Position numbers and translations under genes: made by a program. The notes beneath the pieces were generated by a model, which did not search any database, was not told the origin of the DNA, and saw only the letters and a list, made by a program, of their open reading frames with translations. From NCBI RefSeq assembly GCF_000299355.1, contig NC_018664.1, positions 2,340,380 through 2,404,379 of the forward strand: DNA of 64,000 nucleotides, in the 5' to 3' direction. Below, one piece after another: positions 6,762-15,892 of this stretch (positions within the stretch are counted from its first letter, which is position 1; every line of letters begins with the position of its first letter). This DNA comes from Gottschalkia acidurici 9a. Lineage in GTDB: Bacteria; Bacillota; Clostridia; Tissierellales; Gottschalkiaceae.

Positions 6762-8142
6762 TGTTTTTAAAAATAATATAGATAAACTTATGTGTTTAGT
6801 AGAGGAGCAAGAATCTAAAAGCCTTGGGGATGATATTGTTACCACAATATATCAAAACGCAGAACGTATAGCAAGTAGTGTAACTACAGTAAAAGACAAC
6901 AGAAAAATCAAGTGGGATGAAAAGTTAGATAACATACTAACTTCTAGATTAACAGGTTTCCCCATAATGATTTTGTTATTAGCAGGTGTATTTTGGGTTA
7001 CAATAGTCGGATCTAACTATCCTTCTGAGCTTTTGTCAAACATGTTTTTTAAACTTGAAGATAAAATAACTTTATTATTTAATTATTTTAATTCCCCTGA
7101 ATGGTTACATGGTATTTTAGTATTAGGTATGTTTAGAGGATTAGGATGGGTTGTCTCAGTAATGCTTCCTCCTATGGCTATATTTTTTCCCATATTCACC
7201 TTACTAGAAGACTTTGGTTATCTTCCTAGAATAGCCTTTAATCTTGATAATATGTTCAGAAAATCAGGAACTCATGGAAAGCAAGCACTAACAATGAGCA
7301 TGGGATTTGGATGTAATGCTGCGGGAGTTATTGCATCTCGTATAATAGATTCTCCTCGTGAAAGACTTATAGCTATAATTACTAATAATTTTGTTCCTTG
7401 TAATGGAAGATTTCCAATACTTATAGCTATGTCTATGATATTTATTGGAACATTTTCTAATAAGTATTCTACTGTACTTGCGTCACTATCTGTTGTTCTC
7501 TTAGTTCTTATTGGTGTATATATTACTCTTTTAGTATCTAAACTATTATCTAAAACTGTTTTAAAAGGTGTGCCATCTTCTTTCACATTAGAACTACCGC
7601 CATATAGAAAACCGCAGTTAGGTCGCATTTTAGTAAGATCTTTGCTTGATAGAACCCTGTTTGTCCTATGGAGAGCTGTTATAGTTGCTGCACCAGCAGG
7701 AGCTATAACTTGGTTAATTGCAAATACTTCTATTGGAGATATAAGCTTGTTAAACTATATTGCAAATATTTTAGATCCTTTTGGAAAATTACTAGGATTA
7801 GATGGTTTTATACTTATGGCTTTTATTTTAGGTATTCCTGCCAATGAGATAGTCTTACCTATCTTGATAATGAGTTATATGTCTAAAGGTTCTATGTTAG
7901 AGTTTGACACACTGGATTCTCTTAAAAATTTACTTTTAAATAATGGATGGACTATAATAACAGGAATAAACTTCATGTTATTTAGTTTACTTCATTTTCC
8001 TTGTGCTACAACACTTTTAACTATAAAGAAAGAAACTAATAGTACTAAATGGACTATATTTACACTTTTAATAACCACCTTATCTGCCATCGTTGTAACA
8101 TTTCTAGTTAGTATGCTAGGTAAGCTATTTGGAATATCATAG
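6754..8142 (+). CDS. feoB: FeoB C-terminal half: Fe2+ permease membrane domain
   Basis: The 462 residues carry the FeoB membrane region after a 60-70 residue helical linker ending in the LTSRLTGFPI segment that precedes the first span. Two Gate-type domains are visible, with the signature cysteines in GFGCNAAG and FVPCNGRF, and a further conserved cysteine in the HFPCATT segment of the last spans. About 8-9 transmembrane helices are likely. Together with the preceding GTPase protein it would form the cytoplasmic-membrane ferrous iron importer. The start overlaps the upstream stop. Confidence 0.9.
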   Translation: MSSVFKNNIDKLMCLVEEQESKSLGDDIVTTIYQNAERIASSVTTVKDNRKIKWDEKLDNILTSRLTGFPIMILLLAGVFWVTIVGSNYPSELLSNMFFKLEDKITLLFNYFNSPEWLHGILVLGMFRGLGWVVSVMLPPMAIFFPIFTLLEDFGYLPRIAFNLDNMFRKSGTHGKQALTMSMGFGCNAAGVIASRIIDSPRERLIAIITNNFVPCNGRFPILIAMSMIFIGTFSNKYSTVLASLSVVLLVLIGVYITLLVSKLLSKTVLKGVPSSFTLELPPYRKPQLGRILVRSLLDRTLFVLWRAVIVAAPAGAITWLIANTSIGDISLLNYIANILDPFGKLLGLDGFILMAFILGIPANEIVLPILIMSYMSKGSMLEFDTLDSLKNLLLNNGWTIITGINFMLFSLLHFPCATTLLTIKKETNSTKWTIFTLLITTLSAIVVTFLVSMLGKLFGIS

Positions 8143-8145
8143 TTA

Positions 8146-8185
8146 AAATAAGCAATTATAGATTTCTATAATTGCTTATTTTTAT
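8146..8185. terminator. Terminator between convergent feoB and the DtxR-family gene
   Basis: A perfect 17-base-pair stem (8146-8162 with 8165-8181) is followed by TTTTATT on the plus strand. A short U tract on the opposite strand means it may serve both convergent genes. Confidence 0.85.
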
Positions 8186-8203
8186 TATGATATTAGTTTT
8201 TGG

Positions 8204-8626
8204 TTAATCATTAAGTTGACTTTCTATTTCATAGTTTATCATTTTATCTAATATATGAGTATTATTTTTTAAAAATGCTACCATTTTTTCTATACATTTT
8301 ATAGTAGATATACTAAGATAATGTTCCATTGCTTCTGCTTCCTTTTCTGAATCACAGTCTGATTCTATCACATCTATAAAATCTTTTAATATCTTGTTTC
8401 TCATTACTAAAAACTTACCTTTCTTTTTTCCCTTTTCTGTGATCTCTATTTTTTCATATGGTTCATATATGATATAGTCTAATCTACCTAATCTTCTTAG
8501 ACCATTTACAACTGAAGGCATAGATACATCTAAGCAATATGCTATATCTTTAACTCTTATTTCCTTATTATTTACTTTTAGTCTGTATAGTTCTTCTAAG
8601 TAGTCTTCTAAACTTGGCGACAACAT
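8204..8626 (-). CDS. DtxR/MntR-family metal-dependent transcriptional regulator
   Basis: The 140-residue protein has the two-domain DtxR layout. Residues 1-65 form the winged helix-turn-helix (LEDYLEELY start, DVSMPSVVNGLRRL recognition helix). Residues 70-135 form the metal-binding dimerisation domain with EAEAMEHYLS, which carries ligand-type Glu and His. There is no SH3-like third domain, as in MntR. It converges on feoAB, whose promoter region carries a DtxR-like box, so it is probably an Fe2+ or Mn2+ sensor controlling iron uptake. Which metal it senses cannot be told from sequence alone. The ribosome binding site is AGAGGTG. Confidence 0.88.
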   Translation of the reverse strand: MLSPSLEDYLEELYRLKVNNKEIRVKDIAYCLDVSMPSVVNGLRRLGRLDYIIYEPYEKIEITEKGKKKGKFLVMRNKILKDFIDVIESDCDSEKEAEAMEHYLSISTIKCIEKMVAFLKNNTHILDKMINYEIESQLND

Positions 8627-8851
8627 TTAAACACCTCTTTATTATGAGTCAATTTCTCTTACTAATGTATTTATATTTATTTGCTAATACTTTTATTATC
8701 TTTTTTAAACTTAGATTAATAATTTACTTTAATTTATGTATACCATGTTATGGTTCACGTTCATATTTTTACTTAGTTTATATCTTTATATTCTACATAT
8801 AATACTATTGAAACAAATTAATTATTCAATTTTAAGAGGAGATGAATTTAA

Positions 8852-9076
8852 ATGTCAAATAACAATAGAAATAGCAGTAATAAAATAGTAGTTCCTGAAG
8901 CTCGTCAAGCTTTAAATCAAATGAAGACAGAAATTGCAAGTGAATTAGGTCTAAGCAACTACTCATCTATAGATAAAGGAACTTTAACATCTAGACAAAA
9001 TGGTTATGTTGGTGGATACATGACTAAGTCTTTAGTTGAAATGGCTCAAAGAAACATGAGCGGTTCTTCTAAATAA
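8852..9076 (+). CDS. Alpha/beta-type small acid-soluble spore protein (SASP)
   Basis: The 74-residue protein has the SASP alpha/beta signature: VVPEARQALNQMKTEIASELGL, then NGYVGGYMTKSLVEMAQ. It contains the GPR protease cleavage context TEIASE. These proteins coat and protect DNA in the dormant spore and are degraded at germination. GAGGAG lies 10 bases before the ATG. Such genes are normally transcribed by sigma-G in the forespore, but I could not identify a convincing sigma-G promoter in the 225-base upstream gap. Confidence 0.95.
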   Translation: MSNNNRNSSNKIVVPEARQALNQMKTEIASELGLSNYSSIDKGTLTSRQNGYVGGYMTKSLVEMAQRNMSGSSK

Positions 9077-9092
9077 TTTTACCTACATTAAA

Positions 9093-9127
9093 TAAAAGCT
9101 ATCCTAATATTTAGGATAGCTTTTATA
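9093..9127. terminator. Terminator shared by the SASP gene and the chemotaxis receptor
   Basis: A 15-base-pair perfect stem (9093-9107 with 9111-9125) with a 3-base loop has AAAA/TTTT flanks, so it works in both directions between convergent genes. Confidence 0.85.
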
Positions 9128-9128
9128 T

Positions 9129-11159
9129 TTATATATTAAATCTTTCAACTATTTTTACTAGTCCTTCTGACAATTGATTTAATTCTTGGGCAATATAACT
9201 AATTCCCTCAAATGTAGATGCTTGCTCTTCTGTTGAAGCTGATATCTCCTCTGTTGAAGCTGCTGTTTGTTGTGATACAGATGCAACATCATCCATAGCC
9301 TTCATAACCTCATCTTTGTCTTTATTTGACTTGTTAATTACTTCATGTAAATTTCCTATAAGCTTAACTATAGCATTATTAGATTCCCTTAGTAAATCAA
9401 ATTCATTTACTGTATTGTGTAATTCATGATTTGCCTCTACTACTATTTTAGATACATCTTGCATAGACAACTTTGTTTCTCTGATATCTTCCCCTATACT
9501 GTTAATTATCACTTCTATTTTATTAGATGCACTCATTGATTCCTCTGCTAACTTCCTTATTTCATCAGCTACTACAGAAAATCCTCGCCCAGCTTCCCCA
9601 GCCCTAGCTGCTTCTATTGATGCATTTAAAGCTAATAAATTTGTTTGTTCTGCTATTCCATTTATAACTTCTATTATATTTTCTATTTGAGCTGATTTTT
9701 CTGATAGGCTATTTGTCTTAAGTGTCACATTCTGAGTAGATTTTTCGTTATCAATAAACTTTTCTCTTAAAACTGACATAGCTTGAACATTTCTTCTATT
9801 CTGACTTTGTATTTCTATAGCTTTTTCTTCAATTGTACTAGAATCTTGTGTTATCTCATTCATAGCATCTGATAACCTCTCTAACTTCAATATCCCCTCT
9901 TGCACTTCTCTTACTTGTTCATTTGCTCCACTAGCTATCTCTGCTACAGATGCTGCAATCTCTTGACCTGCTACAGTAGTCTGCTCTGATGAGTCCGATA
10001 GTGTATTAGACATGTTTCCTACTTTCTCAACGAATTCTGAAATTTCTGATAATATGGATCTTAAGCTAATATTCATGTTATGAAGTCCCTTCATGAGAAG
10101 TGATATCTCATCGTTTCCTACAACATCAAAATTTGCATTTAAGTTTCCTTTTTCTATTTCATTTATGTACTTTAATCCTTTATTTAATCTTTTAACTATT
10201 ACTCTATTGTTTAATATATTTACAAATATAGACGTTAGTATCAATGTAACTATTGCTGTTATAAATACATTTCTAATAAATACATTTATACCTTTTATAT
10301 ATTCTTCTGAAGGTATAGTAGCACCTATTATGGTATTACTATTGTACTTTTTAAATGATATGTAGTTATTCTTTCTAAGATATTCGAATTCAAACTTTCC
10401 ACTTGATTGTTTAAGCAATTTCTCTCCCCAATCAAATTCCTTTATGTTTTTACCTATTAAATTATGATCTTGGTGACTTAGTATCACTCCATCTGAGTTT
10501 AATACTATCATATATCCACCGTTTCCAAATGATGTTAATCTAGCAATGCTTGATATATCTACATCAGTATTTATTCCATCTAATAAAGATGTTTCAATTC
10601 CTATTTGTATAAATCCTGGTCGATCCTGCCTAGCTACCCCTATAAAGTGCATTTCCTTTCCTTCAGCTGTAGTTATATTTTCATCTATTGTAGTAAAAGT
10701 TTTATCGGTTATAGCTGACAGATATTTTCTTGCTTCCTCATCTGAGTTAAAATCATATGCTAAGCCATCCTCATCACTACTCCATTTAGTTACCCCTGTT
10801 TCGTCAGCTATATTTATTCTATCTATACTAAGCTCTCTGCATATCTCAGATAGACTTCTGTTCATATCTTCTTCTGGTATAAATCTAGTTTGTCTTTCTA
10901 TACTTTTAGCTATATTCACTAATGTATTATTTATTGATTCCTTAGCTTTTTTAGACGTTTTTATATTTTCTTCAATACTTTGTTCAAAACTATTTACTTG
11001 CGCTGTAAGCATTTCCTCTAGAACTTTATATGTAGATTGTTTTTGAGTATGATATCCTATGAATCCTAATAGCGTTATAGAAACTAATAGCAAAGCAATT
11101 GTTGGAATCAATATTTTATTTTTTATATTATTTATTTTATTAATATATAAATTTTTCAA
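9129..11159 (-). CDS. Methyl-accepting chemotaxis protein with a periplasmic-type Cache sensor
   Basis: The 676-residue receptor has a TM helix at about 16-36, an extracellular dCache-type sensor at about 40-285 (with [16 protein letters not shown], typical of the membrane-distal Cache fold), a second TM at about 293-317, HAMP at about 318-370, and then a long cytoplasmic coiled coil. The signalling hairpin tip around 503-540 contains [19 protein letters not shown]. It would bind an unknown ligand outside the cell and control CheA. No che genes are in the window. It is monocistronic, with terminators on both sides. Confidence 0.95.
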   Translation of the reverse strand: MKNLYINKINNIKNKILIPTIALLLVSITLLGFIGYHTQKQSTYKVLEEMLTAQVNSFEQSIEENIKTSKKAKESINNTLVNIAKSIERQTRFIPEEDMNRSLSEICRELSIDRINIADETGVTKWSSDEDGLAYDFNSDEEARKYLSAITDKTFTTIDENITTAEGKEMHFIGVARQDRPGFIQIGIETSLLDGINTDVDISSIARLTSFGNGGYMIVLNSDGVILSHQDHNLIGKNIKEFDWGEKLLKQSSGKFEFEYLRKNNYISFKKYNSNTIIGATIPSEEYIKGINVFIRNVFITAIVTLILTSIFVNILNNRVIVKRLNKGLKYINEIEKGNLNANFDVVGNDEISLLMKGLHNMNISLRSILSEISEFVEKVGNMSNTLSDSSEQTTVAGQEIAASVAEIASGANEQVREVQEGILKLERLSDAMNEITQDSSTIEEKAIEIQSQNRRNVQAMSVLREKFIDNEKSTQNVTLKTNSLSEKSAQIENIIEVINGIAEQTNLLALNASIEAARAGEAGRGFSVVADEIRKLAEESMSASNKIEVIINSIGEDIRETKLSMQDVSKIVVEANHELHNTVNEFDLLRESNNAIVKLIGNLHEVINKSNKDKDEVMKAMDDVASVSQQTAASTEEISASTEEQASTFEGISYIAQELNQLSEGLVKIVERFNI

Positions 11160-11206
11160 TCTTTTATCCCCCTGGTTTACATTTTACTCAAATTGATTTT
11201 AAGTAC

Positions 11207-11250
11207 TTAATCAAAGAGACCCCGATTTTATCTGAGGTCTCTTTGATTAA
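11207..11250 (-). terminator. Terminator downstream of ferritin
   Basis: A 15-base-pair perfect stem (11207-11221 with 11236-11250) begins 2 bases after the ferritin stop on the minus strand. Confidence 0.75.
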
Positions 11251-11252
11251 TA

Positions 11253-11759
11253 CTAGTTTGTCGGTGGTGTAAATACTCTTTGTCCTAGTTCCTGATCTAA
11301 AACAAATAATCCGTGATTATCATTTCCTAGTCTCTCTAGTTTTTTTATTATAGTCTTCATACTTGCTTCTTCTTCTATTTGCTCATCTACAAACCATCTT
11401 AAAAAACTTATAGTGGCGTGCTCTCTTTCATCTTGTGCTATATCCATTAAATTATAAATTCTTTTAGTTACTGAATTCTCATGGCTTAAGGCATTTTGGA
11501 ATACATCAGTTATTGATTCGAAGTCATTTTTCGGTGTACTTATACCTTCTAAGTTAGCTCTTCCATCTACTTCATTTATATAATTATAAAATTTCATAGC
11601 ATGGAATCTCTCTTCTTCAGCTTGTACCATAAAGAAATTTGCAAATCCGTCTAAATCTTGGTCTGCACAATAAGCTGCCATAGCTATATAATAGTGTGCA
11701 GATAAAAGTTCATAATTGAATTGGTCATTTAATGCATCTAATAATTTTTGTGATAACAT
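11253..11759 (-). CDS. ftnA: Ferritin (non-haem iron storage protein)
   Basis: The 168-residue four-helix-bundle ferritin has diiron-centre residues in the expected places: Glu17, Glu50 and His53 (the EEERFHA motif), a glutamate in helix C and a glutamine near VDEQ. There is no haem-binding methionine pattern of bacterioferritin. It stores iron as a 24-mer shell and uses Fe2+ oxidation at the ferroxidase centre. GGGAGG precedes the ATG. It is not linked to an evident iron box, although feoAB lies 3 kb away. Confidence 0.95.
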   Translation of the reverse strand: MLSQKLLDALNDQFNYELLSAHYYIAMAAYCADQDLDGFANFFMVQAEEERFHAMKFYNYINEVDGRANLEGISTPKNDFESITDVFQNALSHENSVTKRIYNLMDIAQDEREHATISFLRWFVDEQIEEEASMKTIIKKLERLGNDNHGLFVLDQELGQRVFTPPTN

Positions 11760-12222
11760 ATGAATTACCTCCCATTTGTTGTTATTCTTATTATACCCTT
11801 ATGTAGTTAATTAAAACTTTCAATATCTAATTATATCATAAATTATAAATTTTTCCACATATATAGACATTTATATAAGATGCATTATAACATATCATTT
11901 TATAAAGTTAAAATAGGGGCCTATATGGACCCTATTTATTATTTGTACATAGTTAGTATTTATATCCATAAGGTGTAAACAAAACTACCACAAAATTACC
12001 AATAGTAAGAAAAAGAATAATAGTTCACTTCGTGATCCATTTCCACAACAAGAACAAGTAGCACGACTCATATTTTTCACCTCTTTTCATAAGTCGATAA
12101 CTTTAGGTATATTTTTGCATTTCATTTCATATACCTATTTATACTATATGTCTATTTTTAAATTTCTGTGAATATATTCTTTTCACTTATAGTGTTTCTT
12201 TTCATAGTATATAGAGAAAGAT
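11760..12222. other. 463-base gap with one tiny gene and a weak hairpin
   Basis: This AT-rich stretch holds the 28-codon gene at 11985-12071 and an imperfect hairpin (AAATAGGG at 11911-11918 with CCCTATTT at 11930-11937) that could end its transcript. The 12072-12222 part presumably contains divergent promoters, but none matches consensus well enough to call. Confidence 0.5.
11985..12071 (-). CDS. 28-residue Cys/Gly-rich N-terminus plus membrane segment peptide
   Basis: From ATG 12071 (AGAGGTG 5 bases upstream) the frame encodes MSRATCSCCGNGSRSE followed by a hydrophobic leucine/phenylalanine stretch and stops at 11985. The layout, a short cysteine/glycine head and a C-terminal single span, resembles the YjcZ-type tiny sporulation-associated membrane proteins common in spore-formers. 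That likeness is from memory and the match is short. It is too small for ordinary gene callers. Confidence 0.6.
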   Translation of the reverse strand: MSRATCSCCGNGSRSELLFFFLLLVILW

Positions 12223-12240
12223 ATGACAGGGGGAGATATT

Positions 12241-12656
12241 TTGAATAAAAAAATAAATCAAATTATAAACAAGTTAAAGGGAGCTAGGTTTGTTCACAAT
12301 GGTCGATCAATAGAAGAAGGTATAGACTGTTTAGGGTTCTTAATTCTTTTCTATAAGGAGTTTGGTGTAGAATTACCTAGCGATGATGGTCAATATGTAG
12401 ATAAAGAATGGTACTTAGAGGATCCTGACAGATATGTGAGAGGTATTAAAAATCTAGGGTATAAAGAGGTCTCTTTAGAAGAACTCAAGCCTCTAGATCT
12501 AATTTATTTTGTTATAAACCATGATGTTATTACTCATACTGGTATAAAGCTAAACGATAATTTTTTGTTCATATGACTCCTAAAAGAGGAGTTCGCGTGA
12601 GCAAGTTAGAGCGTCATTGGAAAAGAAGATTTAGAGGTGGAGTTAGAGTCATTTAG
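12241..12656 (+). pseudogene. NlpC/P60-family cysteine peptidase, frameshifted near its 3' end
   Basis: I place the start at TTG 12241, 5-6 bases after AGGGGGAG. The protein shows the NlpC/P60 core: catalytic Cys30 in GIDCLGF, then HTGIKL with the catalytic histidine. The frame stops at 12576. In the +1 register it continues HMTPKRGVRVSKLERHW to TAG 12656, exactly the expected family C-terminus with the third active-site residue. One extra T in the six-T run at 12561-12566 restores a protein of about 139 residues. These enzymes cleave peptidoglycan stem peptides. It is a real pseudogene or a base-call error. Confidence 0.75.
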
Positions 12657-12672
12657 TCTACAGAGAAATATA

Positions 12673-12730
12673 AAGAAGCCTATTAGATGATATACTAGTA
12701 CATATCATCTAATAGGCTTCTTATATTTTT
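12673..12730 (+). terminator. Terminator after the NlpC/P60 gene
   Basis: A 21-base-pair perfect stem (12673-12693 with 12702-12722) is followed by TATATTTTTT. The right arm overlaps the last codons of the convergent PAP2 gene. Confidence 0.85.
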
Positions 12731-13391
12731 TATGAAGTAATTCTACTAATACTATATTAAAATATAGCCAAACAAATCCTAAACTTAATCCACCTATAAC
12801 ATCTGTAGGCCAGTGAACTCCTAGATATATCCTACTAAATCCTATTAGAGTTACGAATACTATAGTACTCATCCATATTATAATCTTTTTTATATCCCAA
12901 GGCCTATTTCTTACTAAAAGATAAGTACATATAAAGTAAAAACTTATAGCAACCATAGAGTGACCACTGGGAAAACTATATCCTGTTTCTTGAACTTGAA
13001 AATACATTTCTGGTCTAACTCTTACATAGTATCTTTTTAATACAAAATTTACTATAGCACTTCCCAATACTCCATTAATTAGACCTATTGATTCTATATA
13101 GTGTTTCTTTCTTAAAAGATAAATTGTCAAAAAACTACATAGTGGTAAATAGAACTTAGCTGATCCTAAAAAACTTATAAATATCATAATATTTTTTATA
13201 TCTTGATTTATATGATTATGTATTCTTGATAATATTAGCTTATCAAAATATATACCCTCTGAAATCCCTCTTACTTTAGTACTAAAATTCATAAAAACTA
13301 TAAAGAACAAAACTGCTATAAAAAGTCCTAATAGATATTTTACTAGTGATTTTTTAGGTATTTCCCTAGTTATCTTATGTTTATTTTTCAA
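12705..13391 (-). CDS. PAP2-superfamily membrane phosphatase
   Basis: The 228-residue integral membrane protein has about six hydrophobic segments and the full PAP2 phosphatase signature: K119...R126-P127 (KRYYVRVRP), PSGH 141-144 and SR-x5-H-x3-D at 186-197, giving catalytic His144 and His193. The family dephosphorylates lipid phosphates such as undecaprenyl pyrophosphate, phosphatidylglycerophosphate or phosphatidic acid. The substrate cannot be assigned here. Its place just after cwlD suggests a cell-envelope role. The 20-base gap to cwlD suggests one operon. Confidence 0.9.
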   Translation of the reverse strand: MKNKHKITREIPKKSLVKYLLGLFIAVLFFIVFMNFSTKVRGISEGIYFDKLILSRIHNHINQDIKNIMIFISFLGSAKFYLPLCSFLTIYLLRKKHYIESIGLINGVLGSAIVNFVLKRYYVRVRPEMYFQVQETGYSFPSGHSMVAISFYFICTYLLVRNRPWDIKKIIIWMSTIVFVTLIGFSRIYLGVHWPTDVIGGLSLGFVWLYFNIVLVELLHKKYKKPIR

Positions 13392-13411
13392 AACTTACCT
13401 CCATATTATTT

Positions 13412-14119
13412 TTATTTTTCATTAAAGTATTTTATTATTCCTATGTATATTCCCCATGCGATCTGCTCTTGATACTTAGAATCATTTAGAAGCTGTTCTT
13501 CTTTACTATTAGATAAAAATCCAGCTTCCACTAAAACCGATGGCTTTTCAACCTCTCTTATTAAATACAATGTATCTCTAGGTTGTGGTTCTCTTTTATT
13601 TTCTTTGTCTAGTGAGTTTCTTAGCTCATCTTGTATTATTTTAGCTAATTTTTCACTTTCCTCACATCCTTTTTTATAAAAGGTTTGTGCACCATAGTAC
13701 TTCTCTTGTGGGAAGCTATTTAAATGTATAGATATAAATATATCTGGTTCACTATCATTTACAAGCATCTTTCTATTTCTTAAATCTTCATTTTTTTTCG
13801 CTCTTATTGTAGGAGTCTTTTCAGTATATAGTCCCTTTTCATCCTCTCTAGTTAATATTACAATTCCACCATTCTGTTCTATCAACTTTCTTAATTTCAA
13901 TGCTATTTCTAAATTTACTTCAGCTTCTGTATTTTTCGAACTTCCCATAGCCCCAGGATCCATTCCCCCATGCCCAGCATCTATTGCTACTACTTTGTTG
14001 GTAACTGGTAAGTAGAATGTTGGAACCGATTTATCCTCTAATCTTATCACAAATAATGTGATAATTAAAATTAACGCTATGAAAAAAATCCATCTTCTTT
14101 TAATAACTATTATTTTCAA
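13412..14119 (-). CDS. cwlD: N-acetylmuramoyl-L-alanine amidase CwlD (spore cortex)
   Basis: The 235-residue protein has an N-terminal signal anchor (about 10-27) and an Amidase_3 domain: AIDAGHGG with zinc ligand His50, the glutamate of EAEVNLEIA near 65-67, ISIHLNS with His132, and LVEAGFLSN with the catalytic glutamate. CwlD removes stem peptides from muramic acid so that muramic-delta-lactam forms in spore cortex, which is needed for germination. Its location directly downstream of rplM-rpsI matches the cwlD neighbourhood of B. subtilis, which supports this name over other amidases. Sporulation-specific expression is inferred. Confidence 0.88.
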   Translation of the reverse strand: MKIIVIKRRWIFFIALILIITLFVIRLEDKSVPTFYLPVTNKVVAIDAGHGGMDPGAMGSSKNTEAEVNLEIALKLRKLIEQNGGIVILTREDEKGLYTEKTPTIRAKKNEDLRNRKMLVNDSEPDIFISIHLNSFPQEKYYGAQTFYKKGCEESEKLAKIIQDELRNSLDKENKREPQPRDTLYLIREVEKPSVLVEAGFLSNSKEEQLLNDSKYQEQIAWGIYIGIIKYFNEK

Positions 14120-14308
14120 TAAAATCCCCCCTATTAGAGATATATTCCTTGTTAATTATTTTTATTATTATATTTTTATTATGTACTGTTCCTTTAATCT
14201 CTTCAATTTAATGTTTTAAAATTATTTATTTAAAATAATAGTTATTAAACATTAATAGTGGGTATATTTATATTAATAAAGTGTTTTAAAGAATAGGAGG
14301 AATTTATA

Positions 14309-14710
14309 ATGAATATTAAGAAAATATTAGTTCCAGTTGATGGATCAGAACCTAATAAAAAAGCTATAGATGAGGCTAAAGATATGGCAGCTAGATTTAA
14401 TAGTAAGGTATATCTCTTACATGTTGTAGATGTAGATTATCTTTTAGATCACAGTGTATTAAGTGATCTAAAATCACAAAGAGCACGTATTCTAGATGAA
14501 GCTGTTTCACACTTTGAAGGAATCGATGTAGAAAAGACTATTGTTTTAGGAAATCCTTCTGAAGAAATAATGAGAAAAGCTGATGAAGAAGATATTGATT
14601 TAATCATAATGGCTAAAAGAGGGCTTACTGGATTACAGAAATACTTAATCGGTTCTGTAACTAGTAAAGTTGTAAGTCACTCTAAAAAACCTGTACTTGT
14701 TCTTCCTTAA
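14309..14710 (+). CDS. Universal stress protein (UspA family)
   Basis: The 133-residue single-domain Usp has the N-terminal KKILVPVDGSE strand and the C-terminal ATP-binding loop G-2x-G-9x-G-S (GLTGLQKYLIGSVTSKVV), so it belongs to the nucleotide-binding branch. Such proteins are induced by starvation and other stresses, and their biochemical roles vary. AGGAGG lies 8 bases before the ATG. It is divergent from cwlD and has its own terminator, so it is monocistronic. Confidence 0.92.
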   Translation: MNIKKILVPVDGSEPNKKAIDEAKDMAARFNSKVYLLHVVDVDYLLDHSVLSDLKSQRARILDEAVSHFEGIDVEKTIVLGNPSEEIMRKADEEDIDLIIMAKRGLTGLQKYLIGSVTSKVVSHSKKPVLVLP

Positions 14711-14735
14711 GAATATAGAGTTATTTATAAACTTA

Positions 14736-14777
14736 AAAGAGTTACAAAAAACTATGTTTTTTGTAACTCTTTTTTAT
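14736..14777 (+). terminator. Terminator after the universal stress gene
   Basis: AAAAGAGTTACAAAAAA (14736-14752) pairs with TTTTTTGTAACTCTTTT and runs into a T-tract. Confidence 0.85.
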
Positions 14778-14903
14778 TATTAAGTAAAGCTCATCTATTT
14801 ATTTCGATCTATTTATATTATTTTGTCTACTATACCTTAATGTTAAATATATTGATACCATTTAATATCTAAAAACTCTAATTTTTAATTATTGATAGAA
14901 ATA

Positions 14904-14935
14904 AAAAACACTGATAAAATACCAGTGTTTTTTTG
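14904..14935 (-). terminator. Terminator at the end of rplM-rpsI
   Basis: The stem AAAAACACTG (14904-14913) with CAGTGTTTTT (14923-14932) gives a minus-strand hairpin followed by a U tract, directly after the rpsI stop. Confidence 0.8.
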
Positions 14936-14938
14936 TTT

Positions 14939-15331
14939 CTATCTTTTTGAGAATTGAGGTGCTCTTCTAGCCCCTTTAAGACCATATTTCTTTCTTTCTT
15001 TCATTCTTGGATCTCTAGTTAAGAATCCAGCTTTTTTGATTACCGGTCTTAATTCTCCGTCTACTTTAAGTAATGCTCTTGATATACCGTGTCTTAGTGC
15101 TCCAGCTTGACCTGTAAAGCCACCACCTTTTACAGTTGCTACAACGTCATACTTGTCTAGATTTTCTGTAAGTGTTAATGGTTCTTGAACTATAACTCTT
15201 AATGTTTCATAGTCAAAGTATTCGTTTAGATCTCTCTTATTTACAGTTATATTACCTGAGCCAGGGTATAATCTTACTCTAGCTATAGATTTTTTTCTTC
15301 TTCCTGTTCCGTAGTATTGAACTTTAGACAT
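14939..15331 (-). CDS. rpsI: Ribosomal protein S9
   Basis: The 130-residue S9 has the conserved [13 protein letters not shown] start and the basic tail ending SKR, whose terminal arginine reaches the P-site tRNA in the small subunit. Length is normal for the family. It follows rplM by 23 bases with AGGAGGG-type ribosome binding, forming the usual rplM-rpsI pair. A terminator follows at once. Confidence 0.98.
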   Translation of the reverse strand: MSKVQYYGTGRRKKSIARVRLYPGSGNITVNKRDLNEYFDYETLRVIVQEPLTLTENLDKYDVVATVKGGGFTGQAGALRHGISRALLKVDGELRPVIKKAGFLTRDPRMKERKKYGLKGARRAPQFSKR

Positions 15332-15354
15332 TTATAATCCTCCCTTCCTGAATA

Positions 15355-15783
15355 CTATATTTCGTAAACTTCAGGTTTTTGAGCTTCGTGATTATGCTCT
15401 GTTCCTCTGTATACTCTTAATTTTTTAATCATTTGTCTTCCTAAACTGTTTTTTGGAAGCATACCTTTTACAGCTAGTGTTATTACTTTTTCAGGATTTT
15501 TATCCATCATAACGCTATAAGGTATCTCTCTAAGTCCACCTGGATGACCTGTATGATAAGTATAGTTTTTTTGATCTAATTTCTTTCCTGTTAAAACTAT
15601 TTTTTCTGCATTTATTATTATTACATGATCTCCTGTATCTACATGTGGAGTATAAATAGGTTTATTTTTTCCTCTTAAAATCGATGCTACTTCACTAGAA
15701 AGTCTACCTAATGTTTTTCCTTCAGCATCAATTAATAACCATTTTCTTTCAATTTCTTGTGGTTTTGCAATGAAGCTTTTCAT
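15355..15783 (-). CDS. rplM: Ribosomal protein L13
   Basis: The 142-residue L13 has hallmark segments [30 protein letters not shown] and [12 protein letters not shown]. It is an early-assembly large-subunit protein. It is preceded by its own promoter (15893-15921) and a roughly 100-base structured leader, so rplM-rpsI can be expressed independently of the upstream truA. The ribosome binding site is AAGGAGGG. Confidence 0.98.
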   Translation of the reverse strand: MKSFIAKPQEIERKWLLIDAEGKTLGRLSSEVASILRGKNKPIYTPHVDTGDHVIIINAEKIVLTGKKLDQKNYTYHTGHPGGLREIPYSVMMDKNPEKVITLAVKGMLPKNSLGRQMIKKLRVYRGTEHNHEAQKPEVYEI

Positions 15784-15885
15784 CTTTTTCCCTCCTTATT
15801 TAACAACAACAAAATTTATTTATATTAGCTGCTAAATATATGTTTATATTAAAATCCGGGGCAGTGGATTTTTTACTCTAACATA
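15784..15885 (-). ncRNA. Candidate L13 autoregulatory leader
   Basis: The roughly 100-base 5' UTR of rplM contains a hairpin (AAAATCC...GGATTTT at 15852-15875) and a second small inverted repeat (TTAGCagCTAA). Firmicutes are known to carry an L13 leader (Rfam L13_leader) in this position. I infer the identity from position and structure potential, not from a matched consensus. Confidence 0.4.
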
Positions 15886-15892
15886 CTTATAT

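Noticed and set aside
6740-6770. FeoB split as an assembly error
   Set aside because: The junction has no homopolymer and the second frame has TAG immediately before its ATG; a single indel would not give a clean fusion at an obvious site.
8614-8802. 62-codon plus-strand ORF upstream of the SASP gene
   Set aside because: AT-rich, no ribosome binding site, overlaps the start of the DtxR-family gene on the other strand.
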